From the NCBI GenBank assembly GCA_016283195.1, contig JAEEML010000019.1, positions 1 through 11,301 of the forward strand: a DNA stretch of 11,301 nucleotides. The letters run 5' to 3'. Below the pieces are notes generated by a model, which worked only from the letters and a program-made list of their open reading frames with translations, was not told where the DNA came from and did not search any database. Of the stretch, positions 1 through 6,027 are shown one piece after another (within the stretch, counting starts at the first letter, position 1; each line of letters begins with the position of its first letter). The DNA is from Deltaproteobacteria bacterium. GTDB taxonomy: Bacteria; JAEEML01. Both the position numbers and the translations under genes were made by a program.

Positions 1-28
1 GCAAGTAGCGGAAATTTGGCATCTTGCT

Positions 29-106
29 CTCTCCATTTTTACAAATTTCCCTCACCACGAAGATCAGAAGCAATTTTTGCCGCTCGCCCCTCTCCGTTTT
101 TACAAA
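29..106. repeat. Imperfect 17-nt direct repeat pair
   Basis: CTCTCCATTTTTACAAA at 29-45 recurs as CTCTCCGTTTTTACAAA at 90-106. The copies differ at one base and start 61 nt apart. The second copy also lies in the arms and loop of an inverted repeat, GCCCCTC (86-92) with GAGGGGC (111-117), around an 18-nt loop. With only two copies and unlike flanks, this is not a CRISPR array. It may be the edge of a dispersed non-coding repeat. I see no gene in positions 1-280 on either strand; the only other structure is a small inverted repeat, CTGCA/TGCAG, at 248-263. Confidence 0.5.
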
Positions 107-280
107 CAGCGAGGGGCTCCAAAACGTGGCATGGAGCATTTAAAATGGGCAGATTGGCGGAATCAGTGGCACAGTAGTGTCTCGTTGACTATGGCGCCCG
201 CCGCCAAGTTTTTGGATATGAGGTGGTTTATATAGAAGATTTAAGCTCTGCAGTTGTTTGCAGGAGTAAGGATAGAAAAG

Positions 281-1267
281 TTAAAGATCGGCTAGCCCGA
301 CATTCAGCAGCATTTCAGCAAGTTCATCTACATCTATGCAACGAATACCATTTTCAGCGGCTTTTTTTAATGCACTGTCAGAAAAATGAGCTGTTGTTAC
401 TGCCCACCAAGAGTGAGTGTAATCATCTTTTCCGTTAAAATTGCGGTTGTCTTCACCATTTCTTGCTTCTATTAACTGGTTTATTGCTTCGTCTCCTTCT
501 TTACCTTCGTGATGCTTGGCTTGGATGTGGACACAATGCTTAAGGTTTGTAAAAGAAGCGATTACATCGACGTCACCTCGTTTGCCATTATATGCCTTGC
601 CTGGGTAATCTATATCTGCCCCCATCTTTTCCATGAGAGAGCCAAGGAGATGTTCAAATTTTTGTGGGTTTAAAGCGCTCTTCCCATTTTTAAAGGATAA
701 AGCCTCACAAATACTTTGTTTAGCGCTGTTACTTAAAATTATCTGCAAATCACTTGGTGTTCTAAGTTGAGTAACAATTTCAGTAATATTTTCTGAGCCA
801 AATAATATCTCTGCTTTGCCAGCATGGCACACTGTTTGCTGTACTTTCATTTTGCGCTGTAAAATTTGAGAGGAGTTTGCTCGTTTAAAAATTCCGAGTA
901 CAGTAACAGGCAGCTTAATTAGTCCATTTGTGTAATCTGCTTCCAAAATTGGCTTATCGCTAGCTATAACCTGCGCCAGAATAAATTCTCCCGGTAAAGG
1001 AACACAGATGAGATCATTTTTTTTGATATTATGGAGTATAAGATGCCAACTGGTAGTTGAGCGCAGATTGGCAGATTTTTTATATTCAAGGATGTTTTTC
1101 CAATCCTGATTCAATGATTTATTTCCTGAACCGCTTGGTATCAGGCAGTTCGTCCAAGCGTTGGCATCAAGCCAGCCGATAGTAACAAAATCGGAATTAC
1201 CAGGTTGACATTTTTTAAGACGAAGGTCTTGGTTTTGATAGCGCATTCTGATGACATAGACTTTCAT
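281..1267 (-). CDS. Mrr-type restriction endonuclease with N-terminal reader-like domain
   Basis: A 328-residue protein, likely a DNA endonuclease of the Mrr/PD-(D/E)xK superfamily, which often cleaves modified DNA (type IV restriction). The catalytic domain is C-terminal, about residues 200-315: Glu205 in FEHLL, then GDVDVIA (231-237) with Asp232/Asp234, then the strand ending HIQAK (248-251) with Gln249 and Lys251, the usual Mrr D...QxK signature. Residues 1-130 have the pattern VYVIRM...TIGW...IKKNDLICVP...FILAQVIA, which resembles the N-terminal PUA/EVE-like module that precedes Mrr domains in some restriction proteins; that assignment is inference. The ATG is preceded by GGGAG with 7 nt spacing. 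It lies 52 nt downstream of the Cys-rich membrane protein on the same strand. No methyltransferase is present in the window. The gene is AT-rich compared with the genes to the right. Confidence 0.8.
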   Translation of the reverse strand: MKVYVIRMRYQNQDLRLKKCQPGNSDFVTIGWLDANAWTNCLIPSGSGNKSLNQDWKNILEYKKSANLRSTTSWHLILHNIKKNDLICVPLPGEFILAQVIASDKPILEADYTNGLIKLPVTVLGIFKRANSSQILQRKMKVQQTVCHAGKAEILFGSENITEIVTQLRTPSDLQIILSNSAKQSICEALSFKNGKSALNPQKFEHLLGSLMEKMGADIDYPGKAYNGKRGDVDVIASFTNLKHCVHIQAKHHEGKEGDEAINQLIEARNGEDNRNFNGKDDYTHSWWAVTTAHFSDSALKKAAENGIRCIDVDELAEMLLNVGLADL

Positions 1268-1319
1268 TGAGATACTCCCTTACAGTTAAGTACGTAAATA
1301 TCTACTATTTGCCGCATAG

Positions 1320-2132
1320 TTAACTAATTTCTTCTATTATTATTACACGTTTGATTTTTTCAACCTTATTATCCACTCTAGTTGGCAAGATCATGATAAT
1401 TGGAATTATTAAGGCTATTGCAACCAGAATAAATACAAGTGACCCAATTATGTAATTTAGCGCAATAATTATAAAAAATATCCTGCTGATTATTGAGTCA
1501 GCATCAGAAATTCTGTGAAAAATATCTATAAACCCAAGTTTAAAAATATAATGACCTACTACAAAGCACAAGCCACTTATAACACTAACAATTATAATGA
1601 GTAGCAAGCAAAAATTTTTGAAAGTTTCTTTCTTGGGTGAAATGCATTTTTCGTTTTTACATATCAATTTTTCGCCGTTTTTATCTGTATTGCAATCGTT
1701 GTCTGTTCCGCAAAAATTACCTTCTAATCCCTCAGCACAGAAAGGCAATACGGTAAAACTGTGCCAATCGTTTGGGCAAATGCATTGGTTATTAGTGCAA
1801 ATAAGGTTTCCTTGACAATCGTCATCAATACTGCAAGGACTTTCCATTAGCCCGCTGGAACAAAATGGTGAAATATCGATACGATGTAATTCTCCTGGGC
1901 AAAGACAGAGTGCTTCTCCACTATTATCATTGCAAGTTAGGTTGCCGTGACACGTTTTTATTGTACAGGCAGGTAAACAAGAGCCGTTGTTATCATTATC
2001 TTGATAGTTTTCAGCGCATTTTTTGCATTTTCTACCACTATAACCTTCGGGGCATTCTTTAGCCAAAGAGATTATTGGAGCAAGTAATACAACAAGCAAG
2101 AATATGCAAAAATCCAGAAAGTAAAGCTTCAT
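1320..2132 (-). CDS. Cys-rich EGF-like secreted or membrane protein
   Basis: A 270-residue protein of unknown function. Residues 1-24 form a signal peptide: short basic start, long hydrophobic core, SLA before Lys25. Residues 27-163 carry 20 cysteines in EGF-like or disulfide-rich patterns, beginning CPEGYSGRKCKKC. Two internal repeats are clear, at about 76-112 and 117-158, each with C-x-CP, a His, PFC, GL, then C-x(4-5)-DC. Two hydrophobic segments follow, about 174-197 and 213-250 (the second long enough for one or two passes), and then a basic tail. Expected topology: disulfide-stabilised outside domain, membrane anchor, short inner tail. The AT-rich composition matches the endonuclease gene downstream and suggests shared transfer. 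The start is chosen because the signal peptide begins there; its ribosome site, AGGGG 3 nt upstream, is close and not ideal. A role as receptor or adhesin is only a guess. Confidence 0.7.
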   Translation of the reverse strand: MKLYFLDFCIFLLVVLLAPIISLAKECPEGYSGRKCKKCAENYQDNDNNGSCLPACTIKTCHGNLTCNDNSGEALCLCPGELHRIDISPFCSSGLMESPCSIDDDCQGNLICTNNQCICPNDWHSFTVLPFCAEGLEGNFCGTDNDCNTDKNGEKLICKNEKCISPKKETFKNFCLLLIIIVSVISGLCFVVGHYIFKLGFIDIFHRISDADSIISRIFFIIIALNYIIGSLVFILVAIALIIPIIMILPTRVDNKVEKIKRVIIIEEIS

Positions 2133-2175
2133 GTACCCCTACCTTTGAGAAATTAGCTAGGTCCAAAAACTTTCG

Positions 2176-2217
2176 CTCCCCTTGCAAGGGGAGTCTTATT
2201 GTTAACACAATAAGACT
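2176..2217. repeat. Two abutting perfect inverted repeats
   Basis: CTCCCCTTGCAAGGGGAG (2176-2193) is an 18-nt perfect palindrome without a loop. The next one starts inside its last two bases: AGTCTTATTGT (2192-2202), loop TAAC (2203-2206), ACAATAAGACT (2207-2217), an 11-bp perfect stem. The pair sits 44 nt upstream of the Cys-rich protein start. Read on the minus strand, the GC-rich stem is followed a few bases later by a short T run (GCGAAAGTTTTT), so transcription termination is possible but not canonical. It also marks the change from AT-rich to GC-rich sequence, so a boundary or mobile-element role is possible. Confidence 0.7.
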
Positions 2218-2233
2218 AATATAACTGCCCAGC

Positions 2234-2280
2234 GGCGCCCGGACTAAAAATAGCGCGATCGCCCGCCTGCGGCGGGCGCC
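2234..2280. repeat. GC-rich REP-like palindrome
   Basis: GCCCGCC (2261-2267) pairs with GGCGGGC (2271-2277) across the loop TGC. A second pairing links GGCGCCC (2234-2240) with GGGCGCC (2274-2280); it shares bases with the first, so the two are alternatives. The octamer palindrome GCGATCGC lies at 2255-2262. It looks like the extragenic palindromes dispersed in many bacterial genomes. Copy number elsewhere cannot be seen from this window. No gene is evident in 2133-2389. Confidence 0.55.
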
Positions 2281-2335
2281 AATTTGCCCCCAAGTTGCGC
2301 TGGCCCCCCTTATCTTCCTCTTGGCACTGGGCCTG

Positions 2336-2360
2336 TTTAGTACTGCAAAACCGTATTAAA
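2336..2360. promoter_or_regulatory. Possible operator upstream of the relB-like gene
   Basis: TTTAGTAC (2336-2343) and GTATTAAA (2353-2360) form an inverted repeat with one mismatch around 9 nt. It lies 30 nt before the antitoxin start, and the right arm contains TATTAA, a plausible -10. Ribbon-helix-helix antitoxins usually bind palindromes over their own promoter, so this is a reasonable autoregulatory site. I find no convincing -35, so it stays tentative. Confidence 0.3.
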
Positions 2361-2389
2361 CATAAAGACGCCATATTGACAGGTGCTTT

Positions 2390-2659
2390 ATGAGTCAAAC
2401 TTTGGTGAATTTCAGAATGGATACAGATTTAAAACAGCGCATGGAGGCTATTTGCCGGGATTTGGGTATGACCATGACCACAGCTTTTACCATTTTTGCC
2501 AAAAAAATGACCAGGGAAAAACGTATTCCCTTTGATGTTTCGCTGGATCCTTTTTATTCTGAATCCAACATGAATTATCTCAAAAAAGTTGTGGCCGATA
2601 TTGATTCCGGCAAAGCGGAGCTTCACGAGCATGAGCTTATTGAGGAAGCCGATATATGA
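2390..2659 (+). CDS. RelB/DinJ-family antitoxin
   Basis: An 89-residue antitoxin of the RelB/DinJ type. The N-terminus has the ribbon-helix-helix layout: strand TLVNFRMD (4-11), helix TDLKQRMEAICRDLG, turn, then the helix MTMTTAFTIFAKKM and the family-typical REKRIPFDV (42-50). The acidic C-terminal half (51-89) is the expected toxin-wrapping region. It normally binds and silences an RNase toxin in the cytoplasm and represses its own operon. The ATG has AGG 6 nt upstream. Its TGA overlaps the next ATG by 4 nt (ATGA, 2656-2659), the usual translational coupling to a toxin. The toxin is broken here (next feature), so this is an orphan antitoxin, possibly retained as a regulator or as an antidote to related toxins. 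Confidence 0.88.
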   Translation: MSQTLVNFRMDTDLKQRMEAICRDLGMTMTTAFTIFAKKMTREKRIPFDVSLDPFYSESNMNYLKKVVADIDSGKAELHEHELIEEADI

Positions 2660-2713
2660 AACTACTCTGGGACGATCGGGCCTGGGAGGATTAGCTGCCG
2701 TGGTCATTATTAG
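2656..2713 (+). pseudogene. YoeB/Txe-like toxin remnant with internal deletion
   Basis: The reading frame that starts in the ATGA overlap gives MKLLWDDRAWED and then a TAG at 2692-2694. This matches the beginning of YoeB-family toxins (E. coli MKLIWSEESWDDYLYWQ). In another frame, bases 2690-2713 read ISCRGHY and stop, matching the family's C-terminal end (E. coli AACRYHY-stop), including the terminal His-Tyr. The family is about 85 residues long, so roughly 65 internal codons are missing. The junction lies in GATTA (2689-2693). That sequence would fit both the lost GAT-TAT (Asp-Tyr) after codon 11 and the start of the C-terminal segment, so it looks like a microhomology-mediated deletion. 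No active ribonuclease can be made from it. Confidence 0.82.
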
Positions 2714-2738
2714 CATCTGAGGGGCCGGGGTGAGGAGC

Positions 2739-3338
2739 TTATTTTATCCCGCTTTTTAGCTCTTTGGCCGCAGTTTTTATAGCTCCCCGCACCAAAGCGC
2801 CGAGAGCTATGGCCCCATCTTTGGCCTCTTTTATCCCTTCCGGGCAAGCTTCGTGGTAGCGTTTTACATAATTAAAGCCGCTCTCAGATGCGATGGTAAA
2901 AGCCAGATTCAGGTGGCACTCCTCCTCTTTTTGCCAGGAGAGATCGGAGATAAAAAGATTAATATTTTTAGCCTCTTTGGGCGGATTTTCGCCGGGCAAT
3001 ATGAGGTTTATGCCCTCGGCGTAAAGCGCCTCTTTCAGCGCATAGGCCATAAGTTCGCCAGGCATAGCAGCCCACTCTTCATCGGCGAGAAAAGTGGCTG
3101 AGCCATCTTTATTTAAAGTGACAATAGCCGAGCGGTTATAGAGCGGGTGCACTTTTATATCGTTTAAAACAAGGGGCGTCAGGGTGGCGGCATCATCGGC
3201 CCGGCTTTCGGCCGGCGCACTTTCCTCACCGGTAGCGGCCATATTGAGGGCAATATAGGTGACAACGTGGCCTTTGCCGCCAAAACAGGCAGCCATAAAG
3301 AGAAAAGCCGGCAAAATAAAGGGCAGAATTTTGGCCAT
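2739..3338 (-). CDS. ABC-type transport auxiliary lipoprotein, PqiC/YmbA-like
   Basis: A 199-residue lipoprotein. Residues 1-17 are a hydrophobic signal ending FMAAC, with Cys18 as the likely lipidated residue. Residues 26-190 follow the layout of the ABC_trans_aux (PqiC/YmbA) family: VTYIAL near the start, a low-complexity Ala/Glu linker (34-52), LNDIKVHPLYNRSAIVTL with the conserved x-R-x-x-IV step (58-75), the DEEWAAMPGELMAYALKEAL segment (86-105), and later strands NINLFISDLSW and HLNLAFTI. Such proteins sit in the periplasm on the outer membrane and assist MCE-type lipid transport. No MCE or permease gene is in the window. The start lies 11 nt after the ahcY stop, with AGGGGG just upstream, so it is probably in the ahcY operon. 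The family call rests on pattern matching by eye. Confidence 0.6.
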   Translation of the reverse strand: MAKILPFILPAFLFMAACFGGKGHVVTYIALNMAATGEESAPAESRADDAATLTPLVLNDIKVHPLYNRSAIVTLNKDGSATFLADEEWAAMPGELMAYALKEALYAEGINLILPGENPPKEAKNINLFISDLSWQKEEECHLNLAFTIASESGFNYVKRYHEACPEGIKEAKDGAIALGALVRGAIKTAAKELKSGIK

Positions 3339-3349
3339 AGCGCCCCCTT

Positions 3350-4753
3350 TTAGTAGCGGTAATAATCCGCTTTAAAAGGCCCGTCTTTAGGCACGCCGAT
3401 ATAGTCGGCCTGTTCCTGCGTGAGCTTCGTGAGTTTAGCTCCCAGGTGGTCCAGATGGAGGCGAGCCACCTCTTCGTCGAGCTCTTTGGGGAGTGTATAA
3501 ACGCCAATTTCGCGCTTTGTCTGCCAGAGCGAAAGCTGAGCCAAAGTTTGGTTGGTAAAGCTATTAGACATAACAAAGCTGGGGTGCCCGGTGGCGCAGC
3601 CCAGATTGACAAGGCGCCCCAGGGCCAAAAGAATAATTGAGTGGCCGTCGGGGAAGGTAAACATATCCACTTGCGGCTTGATATTGGTGTGCTTAATGCC
3701 CGGGAAGTTTTGCAATTTATCCACTTCAATCTCGTTATCAAAGTGGCCGATATTGCAAACAACGGCTTTGTCTTTCATCTTAGCCATGTGTTCGATGGTG
3801 ATGACATGGCAGCAACCGGTGGTGGTGACAAAAATATCGGCATCGGGGAGCGCATCTTCCACGGTGCAAACTTTATAGCCGGCCATGCAGGCCTGGAGGG
3901 CGCAAATGGGGTCAACTTCGGAGACCATAACCCGCACATGGCTACCGGCGAGCGACTGGGCCGAACCTTTACCCACATCGCCATAGCCGCAGACCATAGC
4001 CACTTTACCGGCTAGCATGAGGTCGGTGGCCCGGCGGATACCGTCCACTAGTGATTCGCGGCAACCGTAGATGTTGTCGAATTTGGACTTAGTTACCGAG
4101 TCGTTGACATTGATGGCCGGGAAGAGCAGCTCGCCGGCCTTTTCCAGCTGATAGAGGCGGTGCACGCCGGTAGTTGTCTCTTCGGAAACGCCCTTAAACT
4201 CTTTTACCAGGCGGTGGAAGAAGGTGGGGTCTTCAGCTAGCCGCCCCTTGAGCACTTTATTGACTATTTTGAGCTCATGATTTTCCGTCGGCTCATCTAA
4301 AATAGCGCTATTTTCTTCGGCTTTGTAGCCGCGTTGAATAAGGAGCGTGGCATCGCCGCCGTCATCCACCACCAGATGGGGTCCCTTCCCCTCCGGCCAG
4401 GTGAGCGCTTTTAAGGTAAATTGCCAGTATTCATCTAAAGTTTCGCCCTTATAGGCAAAAACGGGCACACCGCCGGCGGCAATAGCGGCCGCCGCGTGAT
4501 CCTGCGTGGAATAAATATTACATGATACCCAGCGGATATCGGCGCCAAGTTCTTTTAATGTTTCAATTAAAACAGCCGTTTGAATGGTCATGTGCAGGGA
4601 GCCCATGATGCGCGCCCCTTTGAGGGGCTTATCTGCGCTATATTTCTTGCGCGTTGCCATGAGGCCGGGCATTTCGCATTCGGCGAGAGCTATCTCTTTG
4701 CGGCCAAAATCGGCCAGGTTTATGTCTTTAACCAGATATTCGCTTGCAACCAT
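3350..4753 (-). CDS. ahcY: S-adenosylhomocysteine hydrolase
   Basis: Adenosylhomocysteinase, the NAD-dependent cytosolic enzyme that splits S-adenosylhomocysteine into homocysteine and adenosine and so keeps methyltransferases from product inhibition. At 467 residues it has the longer bacterial form with the extra segment around 150-185. Visible signatures: [18 protein letters not shown] (15-32), SLHMT with His54, [11 protein letters not shown] (128-138), [10 protein letters not shown] (191-200), [11 protein letters not shown] (217-227) with the substrate Lys and Asp, the NAD loop GYGDVGKG (256-263), [13 protein letters not shown] (390-402) and the C-terminal FKADYYRY. The frame is open for 10 more codons upstream, to an ATG at 4783. 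I chose the ATG at 4753 because GGAG sits 6 nt before it and homologues begin near this point. It follows the M23 gene by 78 nt and precedes the lipoprotein gene. Confidence 0.97.
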   Translation of the reverse strand: MVASEYLVKDINLADFGRKEIALAECEMPGLMATRKKYSADKPLKGARIMGSLHMTIQTAVLIETLKELGADIRWVSCNIYSTQDHAAAAIAAGGVPVFAYKGETLDEYWQFTLKALTWPEGKGPHLVVDDGGDATLLIQRGYKAEENSAILDEPTENHELKIVNKVLKGRLAEDPTFFHRLVKEFKGVSEETTTGVHRLYQLEKAGELLFPAINVNDSVTKSKFDNIYGCRESLVDGIRRATDLMLAGKVAMVCGYGDVGKGSAQSLAGSHVRVMVSEVDPICALQACMAGYKVCTVEDALPDADIFVTTTGCCHVITIEHMAKMKDKAVVCNIGHFDNEIEVDKLQNFPGIKHTNIKPQVDMFTFPDGHSIILLALGRLVNLGCATGHPSFVMSNSFTNQTLAQLSLWQTKREIGVYTLPKELDEEVARLHLDHLGAKLTKLTQEQADYIGVPKDGPFKADYYRY

Positions 4754-4766
4754 ATAAATCTCCATA

Positions 4767-4781
4767 GGGAAACAATTTCCC
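4767..4781 (-). promoter_or_regulatory. Hairpin in the ahcY leader
   Basis: On the minus strand, GGGAAA-TTG-TTTCCC forms a perfect 6-bp stem with a 3-nt loop. It ends 3 nt before the GGAG ribosome site of ahcY. It lacks a T run and so is not a terminator. It could modulate translation or stabilise the 5' end. I could not match the region to the known SAH riboswitch consensus. Confidence 0.35.
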
Positions 4782-4831
4782 AAAATAAAAGCGGCGCTAC
4801 TTTAACATGAAAAGAAAGAAGATCAAGTGTG

Positions 4832-5773
4832 CTAGTTAAGCATATATTTGGTCGGGTCTTGGGGAATGCCGTTCAGGCGCACTTCATAGTGCAGGTGCGG
4901 GCCGGTGGAACGGCCGGTATTGCCTACCATGCCGATGAGCGAGCCGCGTTTAACTTTATCGCCCAGTTTTACGCTATAGCCGGACATATGCGCAAAGTGG
5001 CTCTGAATGCCAAAGCCGTGATCGACAATAACGGTCATGCCGTAGCCGCCACGGGTGCCCACCCAAATAACGGTGCCATCGGCGGGAGCAAAAATTTCGC
5101 TGCCCTCGGGAGCGCCGATATCGAGGCCCTTATGCATAACCCGCTCGCGGGTATATGGGTCGCGGCGAATACCGAAAGCCGAAGTCTTCATGCGCGAATG
5201 GACTGGCCAAATAGAAGGAGTGGAGCGCAGAAGCACCTTTTGATAATCGAGATAACGGCTTAATGAGCTCAGCTTATCTTCATCGGTAACCGCCCGCTCT
5301 TCGAGAGCATCGATTTTAGCGGAAAGAATGCGGGTGGTGAGGGCGGAATCAAGCGGCTCATTGACAGAATCAATGCGCTCACCGCTGGCAAAGAGCACGG
5401 AGGGGCGCTCGCCGCTTTCCAAAGTGCCGAGAGGGCCCATGGCCAGGTTGCGCTCGCTGTCGTTTAGCTGAGTAATGGCCCGTACTTTAACATCAAATTG
5501 CTCAATGCGCTCTAAAAGGCGCTCAATGCGCGAAACTTTGGAACGCATGGTGATGAGCTGCGATTCCAGTTGGCGCTTTTCTGTGCGAATATCGCGAGTT
5601 TCCCGCAGCTCTTTTACGGTGCTGAAGTAATGAAATGTAAATATGGAAATAACGGCAATTACTGTAAAAGACAGTAAACCGAGATTGATGATAGTTTGTC
5701 TTTTTACCTTAAAACTCTTGGTGGTTGAAGAGCGTTCGGGTACAATCATGACAGTAAAAAAGCGGCTCGCCAC
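4832..5773 (-). CDS. Membrane-anchored M23 family metallopeptidase
   Basis: A 313-residue LytM/M23 zinc peptidase, expected to cut peptidoglycan cross-bridges in the periplasm. Residues 1-28 are a basic cytoplasmic tail. Residues 29-50 are one transmembrane helix. Residues 53-95 and about 145-180 are charged, heptad-like coiled-coil stretches. The peptidase domain covers 195-313. All zinc and catalytic motifs are present: HKGLD (His214, Asp218), HFAH (259-262) and GPHLHYEV (His293, His295). It is therefore predicted to be active, unlike degenerate EnvC/NlpD activators. The start is GTG, with AAGGAG 8 nt upstream. The N-terminal RFFTVMIVPERSS segment is typical of deltaproteobacterial-type M23 proteins as I recall them. 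It lies upstream of ahcY on the same strand and diverges from nagZ. Confidence 0.93.
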   Translation of the reverse strand: MASRFFTVMIVPERSSTTKSFKVKRQTIINLGLLSFTVIAVISIFTFHYFSTVKELRETRDIRTEKRQLESQLITMRSKVSRIERLLERIEQFDVKVRAITQLNDSERNLAMGPLGTLESGERPSVLFASGERIDSVNEPLDSALTTRILSAKIDALEERAVTDEDKLSSLSRYLDYQKVLLRSTPSIWPVHSRMKTSAFGIRRDPYTRERVMHKGLDIGAPEGSEIFAPADGTVIWVGTRGGYGMTVIVDHGFGIQSHFAHMSGYSVKLGDKVKRGSLIGMVGNTGRSTGPHLHYEVRLNGIPQDPTKYMLN

Positions 5774-5829
5774 TATATAAGCTCCTTGAGTCCTTTTTAG
5801 GACAATATAAAGCTGACAAAAAGCCGGGT

Positions 5830-5858
5830 TTTATACACCCGGTGCCCTGTGGTACCAA
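5830..5858 (-). promoter_or_regulatory. Candidate sigma70 promoter for the M23-ahcY cluster
   Basis: On the minus strand, TTGGTA (5853-5858), a 17-nt spacer and TATAAA (5830-5835) make a fair sigma70-type promoter about 55 nt before the GTG start. The -10 sits in the loop of an inverted repeat, CCGGGT/ACCCGG (5824-5829 and 5837-5842). On this strand the repeat is followed by five T, so the same bases could instead be an intrinsic terminator or attenuator. A smaller hairpin, GTCCT/AGGAC (5790-5803), lies between it and the ribosome site. Confidence 0.4.
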
Positions 5859-5887
5859 AAGTGGGTGAAAACGTCAAGATTTGGTAC
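5852..5887. promoter_or_regulatory. Inverted repeat between divergent promoters (possible operator)
   Basis: GTACCAAA (5852-5859) and TTTGGTAC (5880-5887) are perfect 8-bp inverted copies separated by 20 nt. The left arm covers the minus-strand -35 candidate. The right arm overlaps the plus-strand extended -10 candidate. This placement suits a regulator that controls both the M23 cluster and nagZ, but no regulator is encoded nearby. Confidence 0.35.
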
Positions 5888-5890
5888 AAT
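5882..5890 (+). promoter_or_regulatory. Candidate extended -10 promoter for nagZ
   Basis: TGG followed by TACAAT (5885-5890) matches the extended -10 form TGn-TATAAT. There is no good -35 at 16-18 nt. The predicted leader would be about 130 nt long and is AT-rich up to about 5950. Weak evidence. Confidence 0.3.
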
Positions 5891-6027
5891 TTTATGCATA
5901 ATTTTTTAAAAAAACCAAATAATGACTTGCCTAAAGTAACTTTTTTAAAGTTCACGCCGCGATTGCGGGCCGAGCGTCATTGTGCTAGTTAGACTCTGGC
6001 CCCAGTTGGCCGCGGAGAAGTAAAAAA

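Noticed and set aside
29-106. Possible CRISPR array from the repeated 17-nt unit
   Set aside because: Only two copies, the repeats are too short, no third unit follows at the 61-nt period, and no cas genes are present.
3226-3762. Overlapping minus-strand frame of 178 codons across the ahcY-lipoprotein junction
   Set aside because: A shadow of two well-supported genes in another frame; the translation looks random and is rich in Ser, Arg and Trp.
4754-4831. SAH riboswitch upstream of ahcY
   Set aside because: The leader shows only one small hairpin and an AT-rich stretch; I could not identify the conserved GC-rich core.
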